Positions 33,245-42,720 of a DNA stretch of 64,000 bases are shown one piece after another. This DNA comes from Plesiocystis pacifica SIR-1 (GTDB lineage: Bacteria; Myxococcota_A; Polyangia; Nannocystales; Nannocystaceae): positions 1-64,000 of the forward strand of contig NZ_ABCS01000044.1 in assembly GCF_000170895.1 (NCBI RefSeq). The letters run 5' to 3'. The notes under the pieces are model-generated. The model saw nothing but the letters and a program-made list of their open reading frames with translations. It was not told the origin of the DNA and searched no databases. Each line of letters starts with the position of its first letter. The first letter of the stretch is position 1. A program made the translations under genes and the position numbers.

Positions 33245-35107
33245 TCAGCTCATCGCCACGGCGACGACGCCGATCGCCAGCGCGACGGCGAGGACGGTGA
33301 TCAGCACCCACAGCCCGGTCCGCGAGCCCTGCTGCGGCGCGGGCGAGGCCGTCGGCGGGCGGGGCATGGGCCGGACCACGCTCTTGTCGACCTCGGCGGC
33401 GCGCTTTTCGAACAGCGGGCGCAGCCCGGGGAGGTCGACGGCGAGGAATTCCTCTCCGCTGCTCGCGTCGGTCACCGTGTCGACGCTGCGCAGCTTGCCC
33501 ATGGGGATGAGCTGCTCGAGCTGGGCGAGGTCGTAGGGGCCGAAGGTCTTGCCCTTGCGGGTGATCGTGAAGTTGCGCGGGCCCTGGCCAAAGGCCGCCA
33601 TCACGCTGCCGTCGGGGGCCGGCATGACGATCGAGACCTCGGTGTCGCCGAACATCGGGGCGGGGCGCCCGATGGGGCCGGACGCGCTCGCCGAGGGCCC
33701 GGCCGTGGCCGTGGCGGTGTCGAAGTTCATGGCGGCCGGGGCTGCGGCGGGGGGGCTCGCGGCCGGGGCCGTATCGTCGAAGTTGATCGGGGCGGGGGCG
33801 GCCGGGGCCGCGCCGGGTCCAGCCCCGAACACCTTGGTGCGCGCGGCGGTCCGCTGCGGAGGGGGAGTGCTCGCGGGTGGCGGAGCGACCGGGGGCGGAG
33901 GTGGAGCGTGGGATTGCACGGGGGCTCGGGCCGGCGGCGGGGCTGGAGGGGGTGCCGGGGGGGCCGGCGGCGCGGTGGGCTGGCCAGGGCCGGGGATGTT
34001 CCAGGCGCCGGAGCCCGGGGTGGGGGCGCCGATGTTCCAGGCGCCGGAGCCCGGGGTGGGGGCGCCGATGTTCCAGGCGCCGGAGCCCTGGGTCGGCCCC
34101 ACGTCGCCCGCCCACGGCGGGGCGGCGGGCGGCGGCGGTCGCCAGGGTCGGGCGCGGACCGTCGGCGAGCGCGGGTCCGCCTGCTCGCCGTACTGCACGG
34201 GCTCGAGCACCGCGCTCGGCTCGACCGGATCCTCGCCGAGGCCCACGGCCGCCTGCAGCCGCTTGGAGAACATCGAGAGCTCCTGGGGGCGCTCGTCGGG
34301 GTTGGGCCGGCTGGCGACCTCGAGGATGCGCTGGAGCCGGGGCGGCAGCCCAAAGCGCTCGAGCGACATGCCGGACTCGAGCGGCTGGCCCGTGAGGATC
34401 TCGAGCACCAGCCCTGCGGCCCCGAGCACGTCCGTCTCCACCCGAGGCATGTGCGGCGACTCGAACAGCTCCTTGCCGGCCATGGGCAGGTAGCCGGCCT
34501 TGGCGTAGGGCTCGAAGCCCGGCGCGAAGGGCAGCAGCGGCCCCTCGCCCGCGGCCGACAGCAGCGCCTGCGGCATGCCCCCCGTGGGGTACATGAACAC
34601 GTTGTCGACGGTCACGAAGCCGTGCACGGCGCGCTCGTGGAGGGCCTTGAGGGCCTCGCAGACCTGCACCGCGATGGCCACGGCGTTGAGCGGATCGAGG
34701 GTGTGTCCGGCCTGCCAGACATCGTGCAGCCACGCGCGCAGGGTGGGGCAGCCAGGGTCCGGGCGGACCATGAAGAAGGTGTCGAGGCCGTCGTCGCCCA
34801 GGGGCAGGCGGACGATGCCGTAGGTCGGCAACAAGTTGGGGTGCACGATCTCGCCGACCTGCACGACTTGGTGGCTGAGCATGTCGCGGAGCTCCCGCTG
34901 CATCACGCACTCGGGGGCGAGCACGGTGAGCAGCAACAAGCTCTTGCCCTGCCGCGCCCGAAAGCGCTGACCGTGGGCCTGCTCGCCGAGGTCGTCGAGG
35001 ATGACGATGGGTGTCCCGAACTGCTCGCCGGGAACGCGCAGATTGTCGGGATCGATGATGGCGCCCGGGGCCAGCACGGTCCGCGAGCATAAGCCAAGGT
35101 CAGCCAA
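33245..35107 (-). CDS. pseudokinase with Pro-rich linker, GYF-like domain and C-terminal membrane anchor
   Basis: About 620 residues from TTG 35107; GTG 35077 is an alternative start. Residues ~30-290 follow a Ser/Thr kinase fold (EIVHPNLLPTYGIVRL, PLNAVAIAVQVCEALKALHE, DVLGAAGLVLEILTGQPLE). The catalytic loop reads VHGFVTVDNVF instead of HRDLKPEN, and no Gly-rich loop or DFG is seen, so it is probably inactive. A Pro-rich linker carries three GSGAWNI repeats. A GYF_2-like domain follows (FTITRKGKTFGPYDLAQL), then a single membrane helix (WVLITVLAVALAIGVVAVAM) at the very end. Likely a membrane-tethered scaffold for phospho-signalling. Confidence 0.65.
   Translation of the reverse strand: MADLGLCSRTVLAPGAIIDPDNLRVPGEQFGTPIVILDDLGEQAHGQRFRARQGKSLLLLTVLAPECVMQRELRDMLSHQVVQVGEIVHPNLLPTYGIVRLPLGDDGLDTFFMVRPDPGCPTLRAWLHDVWQAGHTLDPLNAVAIAVQVCEALKALHERAVHGFVTVDNVFMYPTGGMPQALLSAAGEGPLLPFAPGFEPYAKAGYLPMAGKELFESPHMPRVETDVLGAAGLVLEILTGQPLESGMSLERFGLPPRLQRILEVASRPNPDERPQELSMFSKRLQAAVGLGEDPVEPSAVLEPVQYGEQADPRSPTVRARPWRPPPPAAPPWAGDVGPTQGSGAWNIGAPTPGSGAWNIGAPTPGSGAWNIPGPGQPTAPPAPPAPPPAPPPARAPVQSHAPPPPPVAPPPASTPPPQRTAARTKVFGAGPGAAPAAPAPINFDDTAPAASPPAAAPAAMNFDTATATAGPSASASGPIGRPAPMFGDTEVSIVMPAPDGSVMAAFGQGPRNFTITRKGKTFGPYDLAQLEQLIPMGKLRSVDTVTDASSGEEFLAVDLPGLRPLFEKRAAEVDKSVVRPMPRPPTASPAPQQGSRTGLWVLITVLAVALAIGVVAVAMS
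33995..34099 (-). repeat. 36-bp tandem repeat in the pseudokinase linker
   Basis: Two exact 36-base copies (33995-34030 and 34031-34066) and a third diverging copy (34067-34099) encode GSGAWNIGAPTP repeated in the linker. The unit begins GATGTTCCAGGCGCCGGAGC on the plus strand. The near identity at DNA level points to recent expansion. Confidence 0.9.
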
Positions 35108-35289
35108 AATGGAGCATGGTTGACGAATTTCCTCGCCCCCGGCCGCGAGCCCGGGCGTCGAAGTGGGCTCGCGCGGCTCGGGGGCTCGCTCGTGCGCGCT
35201 GGACCGCGCCGCGGTGGCGCATTTTGGCCCGGCGGCACACGCAGGGCCGGGCCACTCATCGGGCTCTGGCGGGGTCCCGGCCGGGCGAA

Positions 35290-36651
35290 TCAGTCCGTGA
35301 CGCGATCGTTGCGCTGTTGGCGGATTCCGCTGAGGAGCGACTGGGCCGACTCACGCACGAGCGGATCGGTGTTTCCGTCCGCGATCACGCCCTCGATCCA
35401 CGGCTCGACCTCTGCACGGATGGCCGGGGTGGTCGCCCGCATGGCCCCGAGGCCGTGGATGACCTTCATCCCGAAGCTGTCCTGGGGCATCAGCAGATCC
35501 TCGCGGTCGTACTCGCCGTCGGGGGAGATGAACACCGAGATGCGCTCGCAGGTGGTCTTGCGCTGCTCCGGGGTGGCGGCGTCGTAGGCGTGGATGAGCG
35601 CGAGGTTCGAGCGCTCGTCGGTCAGGATGCCGAGGCCATGGATGATCGCGCACTTGGTCAGGAGCGGCGCGGCCGGGAGGCGCTGCTCGAGCAGGTCGGC
35701 GGCTTCGCGGCCCTTGCCGCTGTCGCGCTGCTGGGAGAGGGCCCAGGCCGCCATGCGCTGGACGTCCTCGTTGGGGTGCCACAGAGCCTTGTCGAGGACC
35801 TCGAGGGTGTCCGGGTGCTGCAGGTAGCCCAGGCCCCACAGCAGCCGGATGTCGACGGCGCCCTCGCTGGGCGGGCGATCGAGCTCGAGCGTGAGCGCGG
35901 CGGCGACCTCATCGGCGGCGGCCTGGTGTTGGAGGCGGGCGAGGGTCACGATGGCCTCGCGCTGGACCTCCGGCGCGCCGTGGCGCATGCGGTCGACGAG
36001 CGGGGGGATCCGGTGCCGGTTCATGGACGCGTTGTCTTTTTGACGCCCCATCGCCCAGGTCGCGTAGGCGGCCACCTCGGGCTCGGCCTCGAGCATGGTC
36101 TGCTCCAAAACATCCAGCACTTCCGGGCGGTTGTGGAGCGAGAGCTCGCGGACAGCTTCACGCTTGTGGGGGAGGCTGGTGTCCTTGGATTTGAGGGTGT
36201 GGACGTACTGGCCGATGTCCTTCCACCACCCGTTGAAGCCGCGGTTGACCAGGTTGAACAGGCCGTAGGTCAGCACGCAGCACAGCAGGACCATGACGGG
36301 GAAGCTGGTCGTGCTGCGCTGCATGGACGCGGCGACGTCCTCGACGGCCTCGTTCTTGCCGACGAAGCGGCCGGTCTTGCCCTGGAGGTTGCGCCGAAAG
36401 GCGCCCTTGAACACGATCTCGTCGAGCCAAAAGGCGTCGGCGAGGCCCGCGAGTCCGAGGGCGCCATAGTAGATGGCGAACATCACGTCGGGGTTGCCGG
36501 CGCCGGCCCGCAGGTAGCTCGACACGTAGACCGCCGCGAACAGCCCGATCATGTTGGCCGAGATCACTCCGAGCCAGAGCTTGACGCCGGTGCGCCGGGG
36601 GTCGTTGGAGCGGTAGCCTGGGGGGACCTTGGCGGCCATGGCTGGAGTCAT
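35290..36651 (-). CDS. membrane protein with HEAT repeats
   Basis: 453 residues. Three membrane segments in the N-terminal third (LWLGVISANMIGLFAAVYVS, MFAIYYGALGLAGLADAFWL and FPVMVLLCCVLTYGLFNLV). From about residue 170 come HEAT-like helical pairs (EAEPEVAAYATWAMGRQ, GAPEVQREAIVTLARLQHQ, HPNEDVQRMAAWALSQQ) and a C-terminal domain with FISPDGEYDREDLLMPQDS. It is a second HEAT protein within 5 kb. No family name is recognised; it is probably a membrane-bound scaffold. The 143 bases to the divergent vanW-like gene contain no clear promoter. Confidence 0.65.
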   Translation of the reverse strand: MTPAMAAKVPPGYRSNDPRRTGVKLWLGVISANMIGLFAAVYVSSYLRAGAGNPDVMFAIYYGALGLAGLADAFWLDEIVFKGAFRRNLQGKTGRFVGKNEAVEDVAASMQRSTTSFPVMVLLCCVLTYGLFNLVNRGFNGWWKDIGQYVHTLKSKDTSLPHKREAVRELSLHNRPEVLDVLEQTMLEAEPEVAAYATWAMGRQKDNASMNRHRIPPLVDRMRHGAPEVQREAIVTLARLQHQAAADEVAAALTLELDRPPSEGAVDIRLLWGLGYLQHPDTLEVLDKALWHPNEDVQRMAAWALSQQRDSGKGREAADLLEQRLPAAPLLTKCAIIHGLGILTDERSNLALIHAYDAATPEQRKTTCERISVFISPDGEYDREDLLMPQDSFGMKVIHGLGAMRATTPAIRAEVEPWIEGVIADGNTDPLVRESAQSLLSGIRQQRNDRVTD

Positions 36652-36794
36652 ACCCCGCGCATGACCCCGATGGCACGTGAGGGTTCCAGCTCCCGGGCCC
36701 TGCAGGCTGCGAGTCGAGGCGGGCGCGCCCGCCGATCGCCGTTTTTTTGCGCTTTTTTTGGCCCCGAGCGGGGGGGGCCCTAGCGTGGCGAGCG

Positions 36795-38438
36795 GTGAAC
36801 GCCCACGCTGCCAACGGAGCCAGCCTACGCGTCGGCGCGGGGGAGCCCTCCCGAGCGCGTCGACCTCGTCGCGCCCAGGCCCCGAAATCGGGGACCCGGC
36901 GGAGCTCCAAGCGGAGGCGATCGCAGCGAGAGGGGCCCGCTCCCGACGCTGAAGTTGAGGCGGACGCCGAGCGCCGCGAACAGCCTGATCCGGACGGACA
37001 GGAGCCTCCCCGTTCGCCCTGGCGCGCGGCCCTGGCCGGCGCCGAGGCGGTCACCATGCTCGCCGCCGGAGCGGTCGCCGCGGCCATGCTCGCGGGCGCC
37101 TGGGAGCAGCGCGCCGAGGCCGAGCCCCTCGTCGCCGACGGGGTGACCCTGGCCGGGGAGCCGATCGGCGGGCTCTCGCGCGCCGAGGTCGAGGCCGTGG
37201 CGGCGAGCGTCGCCGAGCGCGAGCTCGATCGCGCCTTGACTCTTCGCGCCGGTCCGGCCGAGCGCTCGACCTCTGCCCGGGCCCTCGGCGCGGTCCCAGC
37301 CCCCGAGGCCGCCGTCGACGAGGCCCTGCGCTTTGGCAACTCCGGCGACCTCATCGATGACCTGCGCGCCCGCTCCCTCGCCCGCTCGGGCGCCGTGGAC
37401 CTGCGCGTGGGCATGCGCTTTGACGAGCAGCGGGCCCTCGACCAGCTCCTCGAGCTCGCCCCGGAGGTCGACACCCTGTCCCTGCCGACGCGCCTGGACC
37501 TCGAGGCCCGGCAGGTGCTCGGCGCGACCCGGGGCACGGCCTTGCTGCCCTACGACTCCCTGTCGAGCGTGGCCCTGGGCCTGGCCTCGGGCTCGGAGAC
37601 CATCGAGCTCGCCGTCGCCCACAAGGCCCCGGTCGAGGACCCCCTCGGGGTGATCGCCGATCAGCTCGACGTCGGCGTGGTGCTCGGCTCGTTCTCGACG
37701 CCCTACTCCATGGACGCGGCCAAGGCCGACCGGACCGCGAACCTCAAGGTCGGCGCGGCGGCCCTCGACGGCCACGTGCTCATGCCGGGGGAGACCTTTT
37801 CGTTCAACGAGGTCGTCGGCAACCGCAGCGCCGAGAACGGCTACCGCTACGCCCCGGGCATCTCCGGCGGGCAGATCATCGACGTGCTCGGGGGCGGCAT
37901 CTGCCAGATCGCCAGCACCCTGTTCGGCGCCGGCTTCTTCGCCGGCCTCGAGGTCGTGCACGCCCGCCCGCACAGCCGCCCGAGCAGCTACGTCGACATG
38001 GGCCTCGACGCGACCGTGGTCTGGGACAGCGTCGACCTGGTGCTGCGCAACCCCTACGAGTTCCCGGTCGTCGTGCACATGTCGGTGAACCAGGGCCAGG
38101 TCCACGGCGAGGTCCTCGGCCCGCGCCGGCCCTATCAAGTCGCCTTCGAGCGCTCCCTCGTCGAGTCCATGCCCTACGAGACCGTCGAGCGGGCCGACCC
38201 GCGCCTGCGCGCGGGGACCTCGGTCGTCGTCCAGCGGGGCATGCGGGGCTTCAAGCTCGAGCGCGTCCGCAAGCTCTACGCCGGCGGCGAGGTGGTCGAC
38301 GAGCACAGCTGGGACCTGACCTATCCGGCGACCCGCGAGATCATCCGGGTGGGCACGAACCCCGCCGGTGCCGAGCCCGAGAAGAAGTCCCTCGCGGCCC
38401 TGCGCGACCCGGCTGCGTCCATGCGCATCATGCAGTAG
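36795..38438 (+). CDS. VanW-family protein
   Basis: About 547 residues from GTG 36795. The N-terminal ~90 residues are basic and disordered, so the true start may lie further in. A membrane anchor or signal (AVTMLAAGAVAAAMLAGA) is followed by a PG_binding_4-like region (GVTLAGEPIGGLSRAEVEA). The VanW domain has the signature MPGETFSFNEVVGNRS, ISGGQIIDVLGGGICQIAST and HARPHSRPSSYVDMGLDATV. A C-terminal domain ends in REIIRVGTNPAG. VanW proteins are linked to cell-wall metabolism; their reaction is not settled. Confidence 0.8.
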   Translation: MNAHAANGASLRVGAGEPSRARRPRRAQAPKSGTRRSSKRRRSQREGPAPDAEVEADAERREQPDPDGQEPPRSPWRAALAGAEAVTMLAAGAVAAAMLAGAWEQRAEAEPLVADGVTLAGEPIGGLSRAEVEAVAASVAERELDRALTLRAGPAERSTSARALGAVPAPEAAVDEALRFGNSGDLIDDLRARSLARSGAVDLRVGMRFDEQRALDQLLELAPEVDTLSLPTRLDLEARQVLGATRGTALLPYDSLSSVALGLASGSETIELAVAHKAPVEDPLGVIADQLDVGVVLGSFSTPYSMDAAKADRTANLKVGAAALDGHVLMPGETFSFNEVVGNRSAENGYRYAPGISGGQIIDVLGGGICQIASTLFGAGFFAGLEVVHARPHSRPSSYVDMGLDATVVWDSVDLVLRNPYEFPVVVHMSVNQGQVHGEVLGPRRPYQVAFERSLVESMPYETVERADPRLRAGTSVVVQRGMRGFKLERVRKLYAGGEVVDEHSWDLTYPATREIIRVGTNPAGAEPEKKSLAALRDPAASMRIMQ

Positions 38439-38441
38439 CTT

Positions 38442-38526
38442 TGACCCCCCGCAGGCGGTTTCGCCTGGGGCCGCAGCGGACCTGCTGCGCAGGTCCTCTC
38501 CTCGCTGCGCTCGTCGGGCGGGGTCA
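38442..38526 (+). repeat. structured element just after the vanW stop
   Basis: TGACCCCCCGC (38442-38452) can pair with GCGGGGTCA (38518-38526). Inside lie AGGCG-GTTT-CGCCT and GGACCTG-CTGCG-CAGGTCC hairpins. It begins three bases after the stop codon and has the same general plan as the elements at 45171 and 49127 but a different outer stem sequence. Confidence 0.5.
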
Positions 38527-38604
38527 TTCGTGGGTTCGATGACGCATGGGGTGCCCCCCTGGGAGGGGGGCTGGTTTGACGGAGATGAGGGACGCTCTGG
38601 GAGC

Positions 38605-38625
38605 CCGCGCTTTCGCGGTTTTTTT
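38605..38625 (+). terminator. short intrinsic terminator
   Basis: CCGCG, loop CTTT, CGCGG and a run of seven T (38619-38625). It separates the vanW gene from the SPOR gene. Confidence 0.6.
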
Positions 38626-38726
38626 CGTTTTCAGCCGGGACTGTTCTAGGCCGATTAGCAGAGATCTCTGAGCGATCCCGCCGCGATCTCCCGATTTTCC
38701 GCAGATTTCAAACAGGAGACGAACAC

Positions 38727-39461
38727 ATGCGCGAAATGCATAAATGGAAGGACAAGGTCGAGTTCTCCCTGGACAACCGCCAGATCTTCTTCCTGTTCTT
38801 TGGCCTCTCCGTCGTCGGCTGCTTCGTGTTCGCCCTCGGCATCATGACCGGGCGCCGCTTGCAGTGGGACCCCGGTGAGCAGGTCGCCGCCGTGGGTGAT
38901 CAGAACTCCCTCGACATGCTCGAGGGCGAGGAAGAGGACGAGCGCTTCGCCTTCAAGCGCGGCCTGTCCGAGTCCGACACCGAGGCCATCCCCCCGACCC
39001 GCGACCCGGGCGTTCCGCCCCGGGACGAGGACGAGGTCAAGGCCGAGAAGAAGGCCGCCGCCGAGGCCCTCGCCGCGGCCAAGGCGGCCGCCAAGGCCGA
39101 GCAGGTCGAGCAGCGCGAGGCCCAGCTCGCGGCCGTGGACGCCCAGGTCGACGCTCACGAGCGGGTCCTGGCCCAGGGCGAGCCCGCCGCGGCGCAGCCC
39201 CAGGGCGAGACCGCCGAGGCCGACGGCAAGCGCCAGTTCACCCTGCAGATGAAGGCCTTCTCGCGCATCGAGGACGCCGAGAAGCTCGCCGAGAAGCTCC
39301 GCCACAACGGCCACGACGTGCGCATCGAGAGCGACGAGGCCCGCGGCCGCACCTGGCACCGCGTCCGCCTGGGCGTGTTTGAGGACTGGGCCACCGCGCT
39401 CGAGGCCAAGACGGCCTTCGAGGAGTCTGAGAAGATCATCGCCTACGTCGTCAGCGTGTGA
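38727..39461 (+). CDS. SPOR-domain membrane protein
   Basis: 244 residues with AGGAG ten bases before the ATG. One membrane helix (IFFLFFGLSVVGCFVFALGI) is followed by an acidic region, an Ala/Lys/Glu coiled coil (EKKAAAEALAAAKAAAKAEQ) and a C-terminal SPOR domain (RQFTLQMKAFSRIEDAEKLA ... RVRLGVFEDWATA). SPOR domains bind glycan strands stripped of stem peptides at the division septum, so a role in cell division or envelope is likely. Flanked by terminators on both sides, hence transcribed alone. Confidence 0.85.
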   Translation: MREMHKWKDKVEFSLDNRQIFFLFFGLSVVGCFVFALGIMTGRRLQWDPGEQVAAVGDQNSLDMLEGEEEDERFAFKRGLSESDTEAIPPTRDPGVPPRDEDEVKAEKKAAAEALAAAKAAAKAEQVEQREAQLAAVDAQVDAHERVLAQGEPAAAQPQGETAEADGKRQFTLQMKAFSRIEDAEKLAEKLRHNGHDVRIESDEARGRTWHRVRLGVFEDWATALEAKTAFEESEKIIAYVVSV

Positions 39462-39498
39462 AGATCGCGTGGGCCTCGCTCCGAGGTCCGACGCCACC

Positions 39499-39533
39499 GA
39501 AGGGGAGCCCGTGCGGCTCCCCTTCTCGTTTTT
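39499..39533 (+). terminator. intrinsic terminator
   Basis: GAAGGGGAGCC (39499-39509), five-base loop, GGCTCCCCTTC (39515-39525), then TCGTTTTT: a perfect 11-bp stem with a T-rich tail after the SPOR gene. Confidence 0.9.
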
Positions 39534-39620
39534 GGCGTTCCAAAGCCCTTGCGCGGGGTTTTCGGCCGGCCCGACCGCGGGTTTGGGTTCTCGCCGGGCG
39601 ATGGCGTACAACCAGCCACC

Positions 39621-42449
39621 GTGCCCGCTCCGCACAACTCGGCCGATAGCCCAGTGATGCGCCAGTACCTGGACATCAAGAGGCGCTACCCCGACGCCAT
39701 CGTGATGTTCCGGATGGGGGACTTCTACGAGCTCTTCTTCGAGGACGCCGTGACCGTCGGCCCCGTCCTCGACATCGCGGTGACCACCCGCGACAAGAAG
39801 GCCGAGGACCCCGTCCCCATGGCGGGGGTGCCCTACCACGCCATCGGCGGCTACCTGCGGACCCTGGTCGAGCGCGGCTACAAGGTCGCGATCGCCGAGC
39901 AGATGGAGTCGCCGGAGGAGGCCCGCAAGCGCAAGGGCCCCAAGATCGTCCGCCGCGAGGTCGTGCGCGTGGTGACCCCGGGGGCGCTGCTCGACGAAGA
40001 GCACCTGCGCGGGGGCGAGCCCAACTACCTGGTCGCGCTGATCCCGGGGCCCAAGGGCGCGGCCATGGTCGACGGCGAGCTGCCGGCGCTGCCGAGCGCG
40101 CCCGCGCCGGGCAAGCCCAAGTCCCGCAAGAAGTCCAAGGCGCTCACGAGCGCCAAGCCCAAGGGTGAAGGGGAGGGGATGGCCGCCGCGCTCGCGGCCC
40201 TCGACATCTCTTCGAGCGAGTTCGTGGTCATGGCCTGCGGCCGCCTCGAAGACCTGCGGGCCGAGCTCGCTCGCCTCGCGCCCCGGGAGATCCTCGCCCC
40301 GGAGGCCGTGCACGAGTGGCTGCGCAGCGAGCTGGGCCCAGACTGTCCGGCCCTGGCGCCCGGGGCCTCGCTCGCGGGCGCGGCCGACCCGGCCAGCTTG
40401 CTTCCGCGGGTCGGCCACCTCTTCGACGAGTCCGGAAGCCGCCAGCAGACCGGGCTGCGCGACGAGGAGGCCTACGCTGCGGCCACGGCCCTGGCCTACG
40501 CCGAGGCCACGCAGCCGGGGCAGACCCTGCTGCTGCACCGCCTGCGTCGCCACGAGCCGGCGCGCCACCTGGTCCTCGACGAGACCTCGCTGCGCAACCT
40601 CGAGGTGTTCCGGACGCTGCGCGACGCCAAGCGCCGGGGCTCGCTGCTGTGGGCCATCGATCACACCCGGACCTCCATGGGCGCGCGCATGCTGCGGGCC
40701 TGGTTGGGCGCGCCGCTCCTCGACATCGCGGCGATCCGCGCGCGTCAGGACGGGGTCGAGGTGCTCATCGCCGAGGCCCGGCTGCGCGCGGAGCTGCAGT
40801 CGCGGCTCAAGGACGTGCGCGACGTCGTGCGCCTGGCCGCCCGCGCTCGCCTGGGCACCATCAGCCCCCGGGAGCTCGGGGCCCTGCGGACCAGCCTGGG
40901 CGCGGTGCCGGAGCTGGCCGAGCGCCTGTCCGAGCTCGGCTCGCGGCGCACCGATCGGGAGCTGCCCGCGGTCCTCGACCTCGGCAAGGACCTGCTCCGC
41001 GACGTTTACAAGCTCCTCGACGACACCCTCGTCGACGACCCGCCGGCGGTCGCTCGCGACGGCGGCATGATCCGCTCGAGCGCCGACGAGGTCCTGGCCG
41101 AGCAGCGCGAGCTGGCCAGCGGCGGCCGGGACAAGCTCGCCGCCATCGAGGCCCGAGAGCGCGAGGCCACGGACATCCCCAAGCTGCGCATCAAGCACAA
41201 CAACGTGTTTGGCTACTTCCTCGAGGTCTCCAAGGCCCACGTGAAGAAGGTGCCCAAGAACTGGGTGCGCAAGCAGACCCTGGTCAACGCCGAGCGCTAC
41301 GTGACCGACGAGCTGGCCAAGCTCGAGGCCAAGATCCTCGACGCCCAGACCATCGCGCTGCAGCGCGAGCAGGCCCTGTTCGAGAGCGTGCGCGCCAAGG
41401 TCAGCGACGCGGGCGAGCGCCTCGTGGTGCTCGGCGACGCGCTCGCGCGCCTCGACGTGCTCGCCGGCCTGGCCGAGGTCGCCGAGGCCTACGACTACGT
41501 CCGCCCCGAGCTCGCCGAGGAGCCCGTGCTCGACATCAACGAGGGCCGCCACGTCGTGGTCGAGCGCATGCTGGGGGCGGGGCGCTTCGTCCCCAACGAC
41601 ACCGAGCTCGCCGCCGGCACCCACGGCAGCGTGGACGCGGCGCGCCTGTGGGTCGTGACCGGGCCCAACATGGGCGGCAAGAGCACGATCATGCGTCAGG
41701 TCGCGCTGATCGCCATCTTGGCCCACGTCGGCTCCTTCGTGCCCGCGGCGGCGGCGCGCGTGGGCCTCATCGATCGCGTGTTCACCCGGGTCGGGGCCGC
41801 CGACGATCTGGGCCGGGGCGAGAGCACCTTCATGGTCGAGATGCGCGAGACGGCGCAGATCGTCGCGCAGGCGAGCCCGCGCTCGCTGGTCCTGCTCGAC
41901 GAGATCGGCCGGGGCACGGCGACCTTCGACGGCCTCGCGCTGGCCTGGGCCATCACCGAGCACCTCCACGATCAGGTCGGCTGCCGGACCATGTTCGCGA
42001 CCCACTACCACGAGCTGTGCGGCCTCGAAGCTCGGCTCGCGGGGGTCCGCAACGTGCACGTCGCCGTGCACGAGCACCGTGGCAAGATCGTCTTCTTGCA
42101 CCGCGTCGAGCAGGGCGCCGCGGGGCGCAGCTACGGCATTCAGGTCGGGCGCCTGGCCGGCCTCCCGGCACGTCTGCTGCGTCGAGCCCAGCGCATCCTC
42201 GAGCGCCTCGAGGCCCAGGAGCGCGCGGCCCCGAGTGCCCAGCTCGATCTCTTCGCGCCGCGGGCCGGGAGCGAGGACGAGGCGCCCGTGACCAACCCCG
42301 CGACCGATGGCAGTGATCCCGAGCGGGCTCACGCGGTGCGCGAGGTGGTCGACGCCCTCGAGGCCTGCGACCCCGACACCCTGAGCCCGCGCGACGCCCA
42401 TTCGCTGCTCTACCGGCTCGTCGACACCCTCGTCGATTCGCGCACCTGA
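39621..42449 (+). CDS. mutS: DNA mismatch repair protein MutS
   Basis: About 942 residues. The mismatch-reading motif is MFRMGDFYELFFEDA. The lever and clamp domains follow (NNVFGYFLEVSKAHV). The ATPase domain has Walker A GPNMGGKST (about residue 680), then RVGAADDLGRGESTFMVEM, LLDEIGRGTATFDGLALAWA and TMFATHYHEL. A Lys/Pro-rich insertion (KPKSRKKSKALTSAKPKGEG, near residues 167-186) breaks the connector region and is not in the E. coli protein. GTG 39621 gives the usual short lead before MRQYLDIK; ATG 39657 is the other candidate. No mutL is nearby. Confidence 0.95.
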   Translation: MPAPHNSADSPVMRQYLDIKRRYPDAIVMFRMGDFYELFFEDAVTVGPVLDIAVTTRDKKAEDPVPMAGVPYHAIGGYLRTLVERGYKVAIAEQMESPEEARKRKGPKIVRREVVRVVTPGALLDEEHLRGGEPNYLVALIPGPKGAAMVDGELPALPSAPAPGKPKSRKKSKALTSAKPKGEGEGMAAALAALDISSSEFVVMACGRLEDLRAELARLAPREILAPEAVHEWLRSELGPDCPALAPGASLAGAADPASLLPRVGHLFDESGSRQQTGLRDEEAYAAATALAYAEATQPGQTLLLHRLRRHEPARHLVLDETSLRNLEVFRTLRDAKRRGSLLWAIDHTRTSMGARMLRAWLGAPLLDIAAIRARQDGVEVLIAEARLRAELQSRLKDVRDVVRLAARARLGTISPRELGALRTSLGAVPELAERLSELGSRRTDRELPAVLDLGKDLLRDVYKLLDDTLVDDPPAVARDGGMIRSSADEVLAEQRELASGGRDKLAAIEAREREATDIPKLRIKHNNVFGYFLEVSKAHVKKVPKNWVRKQTLVNAERYVTDELAKLEAKILDAQTIALQREQALFESVRAKVSDAGERLVVLGDALARLDVLAGLAEVAEAYDYVRPELAEEPVLDINEGRHVVVERMLGAGRFVPNDTELAAGTHGSVDAARLWVVTGPNMGGKSTIMRQVALIAILAHVGSFVPAAAARVGLIDRVFTRVGAADDLGRGESTFMVEMRETAQIVAQASPRSLVLLDEIGRGTATFDGLALAWAITEHLHDQVGCRTMFATHYHELCGLEARLAGVRNVHVAVHEHRGKIVFLHRVEQGAAGRSYGIQVGRLAGLPARLLRRAQRILERLEAQERAAPSAQLDLFAPRAGSEDEAPVTNPATDGSDPERAHAVREVVDALEACDPDTLSPRDAHSLLYRLVDTLVDSRT

Positions 42450-42720
42450 GACCGCCAAAAACTGCGCACATCGGCGGTACGCAATCGCGGTCATGAGTTG
42501 CGCGCGTCATCGCGAGTGCGCGCATCGTGGGGCCGAACACGCACCTTGCTTCGATTGCGCCGATCCCCACCGCGCGTGTCTCGTAGAACAAAGCCAAGCT
42601 TGCCCCAGCAGGGCCTGGAGCCGGTTGAGCAAAGTCCCAGGCGGGCGCTCGGTCGAGTCGAAAAACGCTGCTCGATTCAGGTCAGCTATGTTAGATTGCC
42701 GCCGCGACCCGGAGACACGA

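Noticed and set aside
33995-34099. Possible CRISPR-like array
   Set aside because: The copies are contiguous, without spacers, and code for a protein linker.
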